Below, in pieces: positions 29,383 to 40,552 of a stretch of 64,000 bases of DNA (positions are counted from its first letter, which is position 1; each line of letters begins with the position of its first letter). The position numbers and the translations under genes were made by a program. Below the pieces are notes generated by a model. It saw nothing but the letters and a program-made list of their open reading frames with translations. It was not told the DNA's origin and did no database searches. The stretch spans positions 7,631,001 through 7,695,000 of the forward strand of contig OX621264.1 of NCBI GenBank assembly GCA_951640165.1, given 5' to 3'. This stretch comes from Pseudoips prasinana. Taxonomy: Eukaryota; Arthropoda; Insecta; Lepidoptera; Nolidae.

Positions 29383-29815
29383 AAAGGTATTTATTAACGT
29401 AGACTTTAAAAAAGCGCTTGTAAATAGTCAGAACAGGTTTGTAGTAATATTACTACAAACCTGTTCTGACTATTTACAAGCGCTTTTTTAAAGTCTGAAA
29501 TAATAATGTATACCACTATATAGTGGTATACATTATTATTTCTATTAACATAGATATTTAGGTACACATTGTATTGATTGTATGAAAACATTTATAATTT
29601 TTTTTTATTATAGCAATGATATTTAGCTAGCTCGTATCAAGTTATTGTCAAGAGATTATGTTTAATTATCTAGTTTAAGTCTAATATTTTTACTACATAT
29701 TGTCAATGGTTCTGTCTATATTAAGGTGTTATTATTATGACGGACCTTGTGTTAATAACGACGGTCGCGCTTTAATGCTAACACCGGATCCAATGCGCCC
29801 CAACTGAGAAGACCT
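29383..29815 (+). repeat. LINE 3' tail family T1 carrying two palindromes
   Basis: The T1 order (ACGTAGACTTTAAAAAAGCG, later TTTAGCTAGCTCGTATCAAG, TTCTGTCTATATTAAG, then GACGGTCGCGCTTTAATGCT and GGATCCAATGCGCC) is interrupted by an inverted copy of its own start, giving the perfect palindromes at 29401-29496 and 29497-29542. Confidence 0.75.
29401..29542. repeat. Two abutting perfect palindromes (96 bp and 46 bp)
   Basis: 29401-29496 has 48-bp arms with no spacer (centre GTAGTAATATTACTAC); 29497-29542 has 23-bp arms with no spacer (centre CCACTATATAGTGG). I checked every base pair; both are perfect. Confidence 0.95.
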
Positions 29816-29905
29816 CCTAAGTAAGCTTAGGATTAGGTACGCTTTCACTGCTTCACCAGATAATTGAGGCGACAACTCCTCAAGGCGTCTGGCTAATAAA
29901 AGTAC
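29815..29905 (-). repeat. SINE family S3 fragment
   Basis: GCTTTCACTGCTTCACCAGA TAATTGAGGCGA-type sequence is the reverse of the S3 GGTGAAGCAGTG block. Confidence 0.5.
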
Positions 29906-30241
29906 TGCCTAAGTATCTTATCTTATCTTTGATGGGGTGTACTTGCGTACAGCACTTCGACCCTTCAGGATCTTTTGTACTATCCCTCACTGGTTTTATT
30001 ATATCCCTAGAGCCATGTATGAAGTCTGGACATAATCCAGTACGCTTCTTAGGGGTAGATCCTTGTAGTCTCCTGGTTCTGGATATGCCAGCCCCAGGAT
30101 GGCCATTCTGTGTCTTGCCAATGCATCGCATTTGCATATTATATGCAGCATTGTTTCATGTTCTTCCCTACTGCCTAAGTAAGTTCTGATCCTAGACTTA
30201 CTTACATACTTATCGTATGGGCAGTGGTTATCGTATGCCAA
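29906..30241 (-). pseudogene. LINE ORF2 C-terminal zinc-knuckle fragment
   Basis: The minus frame has SREEHETMLHIICKCDALAR, then HRMAILGLAYPEPGDYKDL and PLRSVLDYV. The E-E/H-T-x-H-x-x-C-x-C-x-A-L pattern is the C-terminal tail of R1/I-group LINE polyproteins. One 80-codon piece is open; upstream parts are missing. Confidence 0.65.
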
Positions 30242-30320
30242 AAGTACCTACCTACTATCTATGACATAACGACTAAACACATCATATATCTAATTATTAC
30301 AAAAGCATAACCAACAAACA

Positions 30321-31938
30321 TATATCTATATACACACATCAACAAAGTCTAGGGATACGTTATTTTGAAATCAAACATGGCTTTATTGTTTAAAACCTAT
30401 TTAGTTTCCTTAAAAAGTTTATTTACAGATTTAAACCTTGTCTATTCTTTATTCAAAATTTAAAAATTAAAATGAGAAACAAATGAAAACACGCAAAGCA
30501 CAGCGCAATCTTGAGTTGTATCTAATTTCAAGAAGTTGCATTAAAATTTTTTTTGCGTGTTAATTGAAGAAAACCTGATAAATTGTTTTATTTTCTTTTC
30601 TCAATTGGTTGTGTAAGCTTTTTAGCGTCATGCCACGCCATCATTTGAGTCGAGATGAAATGTTACGGGCAGTTGGCATGTTACAAAACGGTGCTATTCA
30701 ACGCGTCGTTGCTGAGTCTCTGGGCACAAGCCAAAATGTGGTATCCAGGCTGTGGTCACGTTATCGCGCTACTGGAGATGTGGCAGAACGGCACACAGGT
30801 AGATATCGTGTTACCACTCAGAGACAGGATCGATTTCTCCAAATGACCGCCAGAAGACTACCCAATATCACAGCGATGCAACTAGTGCAAAGGCTCCAGG
30901 AGGGTCAGCAGCTGCTGGTGAGCGACCAAACCGTGCGAAGGAGGCTGCATGAAGTTGGTCTTCATGCTCGCAGACCGCTACGAGTCCCAGCGCTGCGACG
31001 TGGCAATCGCGGTAGGCGACTTTTATGGGCTCAAGAACATTTGACATGGAGTGATCAACAATGGTCATTGGTGCTGTTCACTGATGAGTCCCGCTATGGA
31101 TTTCATCCAGATTCGAGACGAACACGCGTTTGGAGAACTCCAGGCAGGGTCAGCCGTCTCCGACATCCACAGGAGGTCCACTCTTACCAAGGCGGGACAA
31201 TTATGGTGTGGGCAGGAATACGAATCGGCGGACGAACCCAACTCATTTGGATTCAGGGCAGCATGACTGCCCATAGATACCGTGAGGAGGTAGTAGAACG
31301 TGTCATTGTCCCGCTCAGGGCCCTAACGGGGCAAGAATTTCAGCTCATGCATGACAATGCACCTTCCCATACAGCGCGGCTGGTGAGGGCCGCCCTTCGA
31401 GAACACGATGTTTAGGTATTAGATTGGCCTCCACAGTCGCCAGACTTAAACCCAATTGAACACGCCTGGGACATGTTACAGCGAAGAGCATTGAGGGATT
31501 TTCCGCCCAACTTGACAACAGAAGAACAACTTTTCGAACATTTAAAAAGAACTTGGGACTGCATACCCCAGCAAGACATTGACACCTTAATTTTAAGTAT
31601 GGAAAATCGTTGCCGCTGTGTGATTAATGTTAGAGGAGGAAATACCGATTACTGATTATCAGATTTGGTAAGATTTTTATTCATTTAATTCGATTGAATA
31701 ATTTTATAAGAATAAAATGTTTTTGTTCACTCAGTAATTTTCTATGGCTTAATTAATTTAAGACTTTTATTAATTAGAAAAACAAAATCGCATCGTGTTG
31801 TTAATGTTTAAATATCGGCCATGAAATTATCTTTAATTCTTCCATTTACAGTCATAACAAAATGTTTATAGTTTTCTAGATAATCAATGAAATGTTCAAT
31901 ATCCCTAGATTGTGTTGATGTGTGTATATGTATATATA
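30321..31938 (+). mobile_element. Tc1-type transposon
   Basis: Inverted ends at 30321-30356 and 31901-31936 match at 32 of 36 positions; the shared core is TACACACATCAAC...TCTAGGGAT. They enclose one transposase gene. The exact terminal bases and the TA duplication are hard to fix in this AT-rich context. Confidence 0.85.
30630..31655 (+). pseudogene. Tc1-like DD34E transposase with one stop codon
   Basis: 341 codons plus stop from ATG MPRHHLSRDEM. N-terminal paired helix-turn-helix DNA-binding domains (VVAESLGTSQNVVSRLWSRY; later LVSDQTVRRRLHEVG), then the catalytic set LFTDES, MHDNAPSH and SPDLNPIEHAWD. Between the second aspartate and the glutamate lie 34 codons, the DD34E spacing of the Tc1 group. 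A single TAG at 31413-31415, after REHDV, breaks an otherwise open frame in the same phase. It cuts and pastes the element at TA sites. The start gives the usual Tc1 length; an upstream in-frame GTG is less likely. Confidence 0.9.
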
Positions 31939-32393
31939 AGTATTACTACTTTACATCGCCATATCAAATTGTATATAAATTGACATAAAGTTCGACACTA
32001 CATTTTAACTGCGACACATCACTAAGCCATAGGCCTTAATAAACTTGCATTGTTCCTGCACCAACTGGACTGTTTTAGTGTAACATGGAATGTCATTGTA
32101 CTGATACGCTTTTAATAATTTTTCAAACTACCCTACAACTAGATACGCTAATTGGTTAATATATTTAGTATTTAAGTGTATTTTCCTCTGTAAGCGATTA
32201 CTGTAATCTTTTGAGAAAAATAAATATCTTTAACCGTAATGTCTGCACCCCACCTTTGAGGCTCGATTCTCGTCTCGGACGGTTTTTGAGATATGTGAAA
32301 AAAATTATGTCAACTTAAGTGTATTAAAAGCGAATAAACTCTTTACGGATATACTCTTCATAAAATAGTCTTTAACCGTGACAATTTGTCAAC
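31939..32393. other. Unassigned stretch
   Basis: No supported feature in either strand. Confidence 0.35.
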
Positions 32394-32396
32394 TAA

Positions 32397-33302
32397 TGCC
32401 CGGTTCCTATATTCCAAAAACGAATCGTTTCTACTACGAATAGTTAGAATTTCTACCAGGCGTAACGCAAAACCGTTCCTATAAAATACTAGTCGTTATC
32501 CAAATAACGAACGTCTGGTTACTAACGGATGGGAGGACGTTAGTAAGCTTATTGTATGGAGATGCATTCGAAAGTGTTCCTATAAATATTTTCTACTGTC
32601 ACGGAACTGTCAAAATAACGAGGCGTTACTGCTTTGATTACTAGTCGAATTCGGTCGGTTTACCAGTCGTTTTTATTTTATTTTGGTAGTTAACATAGTG
32701 TTTGAGGAGATTTCCGTGATGTCTAGCTTTGGAACTGATAGGGAACAACTATTCCATGAAATGTATCCATAATTGAGAGTGAAAGGAAGACGATTTGTAC
32801 ATAATAATATATTCTAAGATTTCAAAACTACAAACCTTAGATCAAATACTCAATTTAAAAACTTATTTAGAAAGCATGGAATACTCCTGGACAGATGTCA
32901 GACGCCAGACGCATGCGCTATGCGCTTTCCTGTTACGCGTTTTGTTCACACCATGCACGCGTAACATCAAATTTTCAATATTAATGATTTATAAATATAT
33001 TTTAAACCTAAAACGCAAATTAAATTATTACTGTAACTATACGGTAATTTGTACTATTACTCACATAATATTACAGAATAATAAATGATTTTAGTTTCAT
33101 AATTGATGTAAGATGTTTTGTTATTACTAAACGTAAAGAGGAGCGAGAGGTTCATCGCCGAACGAGTCGTAGGTGGTTTAAACTACGGATGTTCGTCGCA
33201 GGTAGGGCATTGTGGAACGCTAGTTTTGCATCGGTATCGGTAGCTGAATTACGGATGGTAACGTTGGTCCAATGACGGATCGTAAAATAAAGGAACCGGG
33301 CA
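32397..33302. mobile_element. Harbinger-like non-autonomous element with TAA duplication
   Basis: The left end TGCCCGGTTCCTATA and the right end AAAGGAACCGGGCA are inverted; TAA occurs directly outside each (32394-32396, 33303-33305). A 3-bp TAA/TTA target is the PIF/Harbinger signature. Inside are a short frame opening MSSFGTDREQLFHEMYP then stop (from about 32719) and a 97-codon frame, neither recognisable as transposase. Confidence 0.75.
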
Positions 33303-33305
33303 TAA

Positions 33306-33640
33306 ACAATGCCAACAAAAATGCCACCGGATACAACGAGTCTTTACACTATTTAAAATCCTATACTTGTTTAACAAAGCGTGTAATTGAATTGGCGAAT
33401 GTTGAGCCAGCAATGTATACATATGAAGCAGTATTTCCGTGTATTGGATGATTAAGAGTAAAACGGAATCAAAGATCGTTCGATAGCAAAAAAAGTTCAA
33501 CAAAAACTTTACTGTGAGAGCTTTGAACTTTTTAGCGGCCGCTAAAATGCTGCTTGGGTTCAAAATTAGAGCAAGTAACATAATTTTTACGTATAAGAAA
33601 TCTTTTTACGTTGTATAGCAATAAATTTATATATTACTAG
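33306..33640. other. Unassigned stretch
   Basis: A 110-codon minus frame crosses its edge, without features. Nothing else. Confidence 0.35.
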
Positions 33641-33921
33641 CTGTGCCCCGCGGTTTCACCCGCGTTAAACTTTATAAATTATCACAGCTCTTCCGCCGTA
33701 GGAGATAGCGTGATAATATGCAGCCTATATGTTGACCCGAGCTCTTTAAAATGATGATCTCTGCCCTCTCCCCGCCAGTAATCGCCCAGAGTCGAGGTTC
33801 GAACCCCACAGGGGGTGCCCTCCGGCGCGGGTTACTTAATTTCTAGACGGCTCGAGCCCTCTGCTCGCCTCTATAGTCCGGTGAAGCAGTGAAAGCCTCC
33901 TAGGCTAACTGTAGCGTCATA

Positions 33922-33979
<58 letters not shown>

Positions 33980-34187
33980 GTAATATTCATGCAAAATTTA
34001 AAGTAAATCCATGCAGTACTTTTTGAGTTTAGCCCGGACATACATACAGACAAACAGACAAAAATGCTAAAAACTATATTTTTGGCTTCGATATCGATTA
34101 TAGATCACGGCCCAAGTATCCTTTAAAAAAACTATTCAATGTACAGTTTGACTTTCCTACGATTTTATTATATGTATAGATTTAATT
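33641..34187 (-). mobile_element. Helitron-like element, family H2, interrupted by a SINE
   Basis: Opens CTAGCTGTGCCCCGCGG, ends TTCCTACGATTTTATTATAT. The stretch that should read ACCCGACCTCTTAGTAATAT is split by the S3 SINE at about 33745-33974; TCTT flanks the insertion on both sides. Confidence 0.75.
33745..33974 (+). repeat. SINE family S3 with long A tail
   Basis: Contains GATCTCTGCCCTCTCCCCGC, GAGTCGAGGTTCGAACCCCA, ATAGTCCGGTGAAGCAGTG and CTAGGCTAACTG, and ends in about 50 A residues. The long tail and the near-exact target duplication (TCTT) indicate a recent insertion. Confidence 0.8.
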
Positions 34188-34820
34188 TTTATCCATAATC
34201 CTAGAACCTAGGTGTGAAGGCCCGGTGATCTGTAATACAGGATTAACCTACTTCAGATAACATCTCACAAATTCAGATTAATATAGAAACGTAACCTAAA
34301 TGTAATGTACTTATTAATGTATTTTTTTTGTGAGGAGAAATAAAAAAAATAATATTATTATTACCTAGCAATTTAAATTAAAGGGCTTTTGGCTTTACTA
34401 CATTATTATATTATTTATAACTGATATTTTGGTATCACTACAAATTTTAAATATAATAATATATATTAGTAGAGATTAGGTACATTTATTTAATTTGATT
34501 TGAAATGAAATATTAATTTATATACATATTTTGTTTTATTGGGTGATTTTATTTTATTTCTTTTGAATTTACTTGAATTGACATGTTATTTTTATATATA
34601 ATACTCAAATTTTAAATTTATGTGTAATGTATTGATTATTTTAAGTTGCGTTATTTTAATGTCATATTATGGATCACGTGGTTAGAAATAATTTTTTTAT
34701 TATTATTATTACTACAAAATAATTTCCAAATGCCAATTCCAATAATCATTACAACACCCATTTTTCATTTCTAACTAGTTCATCTCAAGATTATCGTGAA
34801 AAATCTTTATTAGTGATAAG
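34188..34820. other. Very AT-rich unassigned stretch
   Basis: Only short AT runs; no gene or repeat that I can support. Confidence 0.35.
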
Positions 34821-34827
34821 ACAAATT

Positions 34828-34970
34828 ATAATTATTTATTGTACACGAGAAATTCCAATTAACAATTATTATAATATTTTACTTAGGGCGTTAGTACATT
34901 ATTATAATAAATGTAAATTGGAATTTCTCGCGTACAATCAATAATTTGTACACGTCATAATTTTTGAATT
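34828..34970. repeat. AT-rich foldback
   Basis: TTGTACACGAGAAATTCCAA TT at the left is mirrored by AATTGGAATTTCTCGCGTAC AA at the right, with AATTATTATAATATT/TTATTATAATAAA inside. Arms are about 40-50 bp, imperfect. Confidence 0.6.
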
Positions 34971-35837
34971 AGGGTATTAGAAAAGCTCCGTTTTAGTACT
35001 CCACTGAACAACGGTCCGGCCTTAACTTTTTGCTGGCCATGGACCATGATTCATTCAGTAAAAAAAAATGTTTTGTTACTGAGACACATTACTCTATGTT
35101 TTTTTCCCGCCATCCAAATGTTTTATGATAGGCTTTTAGGCCATTGAATTGACTGCATTTAAGCAAAACTTATACTATTTGAACTAAAATTGGCAACATT
35201 AATTAAAAATGTAAAAACAATAAACAGGTTGTGCAATAAGTTTGTACAACTTTTGAATAGTTTTTTTTTTAAGAACCTAAGGTTTGGTCTACAGTTTGTT
35301 ATAAAACAACTAACTTGTTAGCAAATTGCAGTCAAAAAGAAGATAGAAGTCGATAGAAGTGAAAACTATTATTTACACTTCTAATCTAAATTATCTACAA
35401 TACCTCTATAATAATTATACATATAGCATGGTAAGCTTGCGGTGACTATGACACCACTTGCACGCTCTTTGTTGAACCAAAAGGAACATAATATATCCAT
35501 ACATCCATAAACACAAACTTCCGCAATTATAATATTGGTAGGATTGAATTATAATGTGTTTGTACTAATTAGCCACAAGAGTTTTCATTGTAAAAATGTT
35601 AACAAAAAGTTGAATTGTCTATGGTAGAACCATAAATATCTTTTTAACGAGCTGTCGACATGGCCAGTAGCTCATACTAGTCTATGGTAATAATCATTAT
35701 CACTTTTACCACAGATTAGCCTCAGGGTGTAACTTAAGTGGTAGCTTGGGAGGTTTCGTAGGCGTTGTGAGGCAAGATGGCGTTGTATTTTATCAATTAT
35801 TTTCAAATCTATTTGTTGATTATATTATCAATATAGT
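34971..35837. other. Unassigned stretch
   Basis: No supported feature. GGTTGTGCAATAAGTTTGTA at 35227 has the look of an insect transposon end, but I find no partner. Confidence 0.3.
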
Positions 35838-36455
35838 AATGTCTCTGGTGTATTTATAACCGATTTCAAAGAAGTCCTTTTTAAGTCTTTTTGGCGCTGT
35901 CGCAAGAACAGCTTTATAGTTAATTAAAACTAGATAATTAAACTTAAACATAATCTCTTGACAATAACTTGATACGAGCTAGTTACACATCATTGCTATT
36001 ATAAAATAAATTTTATAAATGTTTTCATACAATCAATACAATGTGTACCTAAATATCTATGTTACTAGAAATTATAATTTATACAACTATATTACTACAA
36101 ACATGTTCTGACTATTTACAAGCGCTTTTTTAAAGTCTACGTAGATAAAAACCTTTTTTATTTATTTTATTTATTTATAGTAATTACTAGCTGTGTCCCA
36201 CGGTTTTACCCGCGTTGACCTTTATAAATTATAGCCTATGTGTTATTCCAGGGTGTCAGCTAACTCCATACCACATTTTATTGAAATCGCTTCAGCCGTT
36301 TAGACGTGAAGAAGTAACAAACATACACACTCACAAACTTTCACCTTTATAATATTAGTGTAATATAATAATTTCTCCTGCTGTATTTTAACCGATTTCA
36401 AAGAGGTCCTTTTTAAGTCTTTTTGGCGCTGTCGAAAGAAAAGCTTGGCAGTAAT
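35838..36455. repeat. Direct repeats flanking two other elements
   Basis: ATAACCGATTTCAAAGAAGT CCTTTTTAAGTCTTTTTGGC (35856 on) recurs at about 36388 as TTTTAACCGATTTCAAAGAGGTCC-type sequence followed by CTTTTTGGCGCTGTCG. Between them sit a T1 LINE tail (35930-36180, minus) and an H1 Helitron-like copy (36187-36362, minus). Confidence 0.6.
36187..36362 (-). mobile_element. Short Helitron-like element, family H1
   Basis: CTAGCTGTGTCCCACGG at one end; ACTTTCACCTTTATAATATT AGTG at the other; middle GGTGTCAGCTAACTCCATAC. Confidence 0.7.
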
Positions 36456-36712
36456 TATTTCCTGTCGTTACTGATGCAGGCGTCTTTTCCTCATTTCTTT
36501 GTACGGATAGTATTGCAAACACAGATATCTAAAATAGTATTTAATGCCCTAATGATGTTGCAAATGTAGTAAACTAAGTAAAGTTTTGGACATATATTAC
36601 CTGTGTTTGTTGGGAATAAACCTTTTCTCTTCCTTCTTTAAACGTCTCGCTTATTTTACTCAGTATTTCGCGCCAAAATTAACTGAAATTCCATGACCTT
36701 TGTATAAGAACT
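36456..36712. other. Unassigned stretch
   Basis: No supported feature. Confidence 0.3.
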
Positions 36713-36905
36713 ATGTTGTTAAGTATTAATAATGTTCTCGAGTGGCGGCCACGAACCGGAAGACGCAGCGTGGGTAGGCCCCCTACAAGATGGACCGATG
36801 ATCTTGTGAGGGTCGCTGGAAGTCGCTGGACCGAAGACCGGCAATTGTGGAGATATTTGGAGGAGGCATTTGATCAACAGTTTCGGCTGATATGATGATG
36901 ATGAT
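36713..36905 (+). pseudogene. RTE ORF2 C-terminal fragment
   Basis: VLEWRPRTGRRSVGRPPTRW, TDDLVRVAGSRW, then DRQLWRYLEEAFDQQ, followed by a GATATGATGATGATGATG tail. The final QQWTSFG is degraded by a deletion. Confidence 0.75.
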
Positions 36906-37499
36906 GTTAGATTAAAAAATTGTTTTGTTTATATTTCATAGGATCGGGTTGGTGTTGAAAACGGCATTAGACAAACGAAGCAGTGATGATATCGTAAAAA
37001 CTAATACACCTCTTAATATTTTACTCCACATACCTACACCAACATGCTTAGATATAAATTACCTGATCAGTATTACGAAAAAAGTAGAGATAAGCATTAT
37101 AAAACCTCGTCCATCCGCCATATTAAAAAAAAGTCTTGTCTATGATAATGTTGCATTCCAAAACCAAATGATTTCGAACACGACTGGCCGTTAAGAAAGT
37201 TATCACTCAAAAACGAACAAGTGTTCGAAATATGAAATAAAATGAATTAATGATGTATCGACGCCGACAAACGATAGTTTGCGCACAGTCGATCGACTGT
37301 GTTTTATATCGACTAAAGTAATATTTAAATCTGAATTATGAAATGGGAAGCAAATTGATTTAATTTATTCAAATTACTCGGCTGGTTATATCAATTTAGG
37401 ATTTAGAACTTACATAAATATTAGCTAAATGAATATATTATAAACTAACTTACATAAATTATTTAAAAATTTTTAGGGGACATTTTTTTAGTTAGTTTA
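36906..37499. other. Unassigned stretch with an 89-codon frame
   Basis: A plus frame at 36925-37194 (ending QNQMISNTTGR) has no recognisable features. A short palindrome CACAGTCGATCGACTGTG lies near 37285. Confidence 0.3.
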
Positions 37500-37830
37500 G
37501 GAACAGGGCGGCTTGAACAAGTCTGTCACCAGGGTTACCACTGCCCATACTATGAAGAAGAAGAAAGTTAGTTTTACTAATCTGTAGAAACAATTTACTA
37601 ATAGTAAAGAGAGCTGCCCAGTTGGCCTCTGACATGGCTTAGCGACTGTTCTCTATCGACAACCGGGACCGACAGTGTAACGTGTCCTCCAAAGCACGGA
37701 GACGCTCGAAATTAAACCACTTTGACGGTCACCCATCTATAGTCTGACCGCGTCCATAAGTGCTTCACATCGCCGATCATTATGGACCAGTAAGCATGAC
37801 TGGCTCAGAACTATACAGTTTTAAATAGCC
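37500..37830. repeat. 5S rRNA-like SINE pieces in both orientations
   Basis: 37500-37560 is the family V 3' end in plus orientation (GGCGGCTTGAACAAGTCTGT, CCACTGCCCATAC). 37610-37830 is a larger minus copy with AACCGGGACCGACAG, GCACGGAGACGCTCG and GACGGTCACCCATCTATAG. Confidence 0.65.
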
Positions 37831-37967
37831 CTATCACTATTTAGTAAGTAAAAGTAAGTAAAATGGTTTTTGCGGTCACCGTAGCCTATAGGCGCTTGCA
37901 TGTATTCTATGACACTGCACATAATTCTGGCTAACATTTAAATATTTGGGTCGGAGAGCACACCAAT

Positions 37968-38133
37968 ATGATAAAGGCAAAAGTTCTTGAGTGTGTGAGT
38001 GTGTATGTTTGTTACTTCTTCACGTGTGCAGCGATTTCAATAAAATTTGGTATAGAGTTAGCTGACACCCTGGATTAACACATAGGCTATATTTTCAAAG
38101 TTTAACGAGGGTAAAACCGCGTAGCACAGCTTG
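37968..38133 (+). mobile_element. Short Helitron-like element, family H1, worn
   Basis: AAGGCAAAAGTTCTTGAGTG, TTAGCTGACACCCTGG, then GGGTAAAACCGCGTAGCACA and CTTG in place of CTAG. Confidence 0.65.
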
Positions 38134-38194
38134 TATCAAATATATTTAACTTTGTATTCCTTTTTATTAAATTTATATGTTTTGAAGTAAACCT

Positions 38195-38315
38195 TTCCGC
38201 ACGCTTGACTTGAAGACCAAAGTCGGTTTGGCCCGACCTGGGATTTGAACGCAGGACCTCGTTCTCTGCGTCTGAACACGCTACCGCTAGACCAACGAGG
38301 CAGTCAGACAGAGTT
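38195..38315 (-). repeat. tRNA-type SINE S4 head
   Basis: On the minus strand: TCGTTGGTCTAGCGGTAGCG (box A-like) and GGTCCTGCGTTCAAATCCCA (box B-like). A similar head lies at 52990-53085. The acceptor stem does not pair convincingly, so I read it as a SINE head. Confidence 0.6.
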
Positions 38316-38429
38316 ACGATTCGTATATTACTGTAGGGGCAAGAGAGAGAGCACATTTTTACTTTCGCTCCTTCTCTTTTAGCACTTTTTTAAGCAACAT
38401 CTGCAATGTTGACGTGGATCCCAGTATTT

Positions 38430-38545
38430 TTTTTATACAAAAGGCGACAAACGAGCATGTGGGTCACCTGATGGTAAGTGATCACCGCCGCCCATGGACA
38501 TTTGCAACACCTAGGAGTCGCGGGCCTTGAAAATTGCAAAGCACT
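38430..38545 (-). repeat. LINE 3' end family L3
   Basis: GGCGACAAACGAGCATGTGG, GTCACCTGATGGTAAGTGAT and CACCGCCGCCCATGGACATT are the reverse of the common L3 LINE terminus. Confidence 0.65.
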
Positions 38546-38869
38546 TTAAAAATTTGCAAATAACGGCCAGAAAGCCTCAGACACACCAAGACTAAAAACA
38601 ACTATGTATTAATTCGGTCGGAAGCTGGTTCCTTTCTCGATTAGCTGGAATGCAAGTTGACTCTACCTACTCTAGTCTACATTCCATAGTCGCGTGCGCA
38701 GATCGCTCGATAAAACGTGCTATTACTCTTAGGCGTAGACAAACGACCGAGAATTTATTCGATGACAATAAATTGTGGTATAAAGTGATAATTAAGGTTT
38801 TTATTATAATTAAAATTTTTGTGAAATCATGTATTTTTAATTTTTTAAACAAATAATCAATAATATAAT
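38546..38869. other. Unassigned stretch
   Basis: A 68-codon plus frame and a 61-codon minus frame overlap here; neither has features. Confidence 0.3.
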
Positions 38870-39110
38870 AATAATAATATCTAGGGACAATGTCACACAG
38901 ATCATTCTAGCCCCAAACTAAGCAAAGCTTTTATATATATATACAAACTTATATAGATAAATAAATACTTATATACATAGAAAACATCCATGACTCAGAA
39001 AAAATATTCGTGCTCATCACACAAATATTTGCACTTACCGGGATTCGAACCCAGGACCACCAGCTTCGTAGGCAGGAGCACTACCAACTAGGCTAACGTA
39101 ATAATTGATG
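38870..39110 (-). repeat. tRNA-type SINE S1
   Basis: Contains the box B reverse CCGGGATTCGAACCCAGGAC, the box A reverse AGCACTACCAACTAGGCTA, and the body CATCCATGACTCAGAAAAA. Slightly shorter than the copy at 26020. Confidence 0.8.
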
Positions 39111-39260
39111 TCCCAAGGGCAATCATACTCTGAACAACTATGTAGTATGTATGTATATTATTATGTAGTTCATATAGTATAGTTGTACTGTGTGGGGGGA
39201 TTGAACCCTAAACACGTGGGCGCCGTATAATATCCATGGTCAAGAAATAATTTAAAAAAT

Positions 39261-39560
39261 AAAAACTTGAGAGGTGTCAAGGGACACCCTGATGGAACGA
39301 AGTTATTTCTTATTATTCATTATGTACAAAAAACCTGTATACACTCAACAAAAATAATCGTCGCGACACCACACTGTTCAATGCGAAATAAATGAAAATA
39401 TCTGGCTTGCTTTCTATAAGAGAGACAGAGAGAGAGAGAGAGACAGACAGGGAAACATGCGCTCGCCGCACAGCTGCAAAAACTGTCGTGACAACTTTTC
39501 ATAAGATTTTTTTCCATCTAGCCCCCTTTAACAACGCGCGATAAGGAACTTCGTTCCAAA
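39261..39560 (-). mobile_element. Inverted-end element M5 with a GA microsatellite
   Basis: Opposite-orientation copy of 24343-24632: GGTGTCAAGGGACACC, GATGGAACGAAGTTATTTCT, TCGTCGCGACACCACACTGT, an AGAGAGAGAGAG run, and GATAAGGAACTTCGTTCCA at the right. Confidence 0.7.
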
Positions 39561-39589
39561 ATTATGGCAATGATTATTTATTGGACAAA

Positions 39590-39990
39590 ATATATGCCAT
39601 CAGTCCGGGAACCCTTTACCTTTGATATCGGTTCGGGACCGAAACGATCCCACTCGCAGATGGAGGAGGCGTTGGGGCAGCGGCAGCGGGTAGCCCAACT
39701 CCCCCTCGGGGCTGCGGCGCCAGTAAGAGTAACTCTACTGCCGCCACGTGCAGGCAGCTCTAGGAGGACAGTGATCTGTTTGTGGAGCAAAACAGTGCCG
39801 GTTGGCAGGAGCCGGTAATCCCGCAGGACATGCAATAGGGCAAGTGTCCCACACCAGGTGGGACCACGGCGCAAAAGGGGGCCACCGGAGCAGCATTCCC
39901 GCATTCTCGGGGCACCCATCCCCATCTGGCGCCCAACGCAGACAACTTTTGCGGGTGGCACGAGAAAGCATTCCTTCTGCCTCATCTTAA
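39590..39990 (+). repeat. GC-rich repeat family P2
   Basis: GGAGGAGGCGTTGGGGCAGC, GGCAGCTCTAGGAGGACAGT GATCTGTT and GGGGCCACCGGAGCAGC match 8040-8570 in reverse. It ends at the TAA next to the element at 39991. Confidence 0.6.
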
Positions 39991-40552
39991 GGCTATGTCT
40001 TCAGTAGGCGAACTGTTAGCAGCCGATTGAGTGAGCTGCAAATTTGTGGCGAACTGATATTTAACTTAGCTGCAAACTCAGAGCAACTTTCGAGCATCGC
40101 AAGCAAACTGTTATGAGTTAGCCGCTTATTTAGGTCGACCGACTGAATTTTCCCTTTACTATTGTTGTACGAAGAGAGTGGGTGTGTTTGTTGTTATTTT
40201 CTGTGGTGTGTGTGCGTAGAGATTACTTAGTTATAAGCGATGCAAGCATGAACCAATCCGAGCACGTCGATAGCTTCTTTTCAACTGTCCGCATGAACAG
40301 ATTGCGGGAAACGGACTCAGTACATCCGGCGAACAGACAAGCTGGAACCGGTTTGGCTATGAGTCGGCCACTAACTGAGACAATCGGCACACGTAACGCT
40401 GTAAACTACGTAAAGTGAGAACTAGCAAACTGACGTTCATCATTATATTTAAAAGCTATGCTCTTGTCGGTGGAGCTTCTTCCAAACGTCTCGACTTTCG
40501 GCGAGCGCTTTGACTACTTGATACAACATTACATTTATCTTTTCTTTTATCT

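Noticed and set aside
33871..34053. 60-codon frame with a phenylalanine run
   Set aside because: It is the complement of a SINE A tail.
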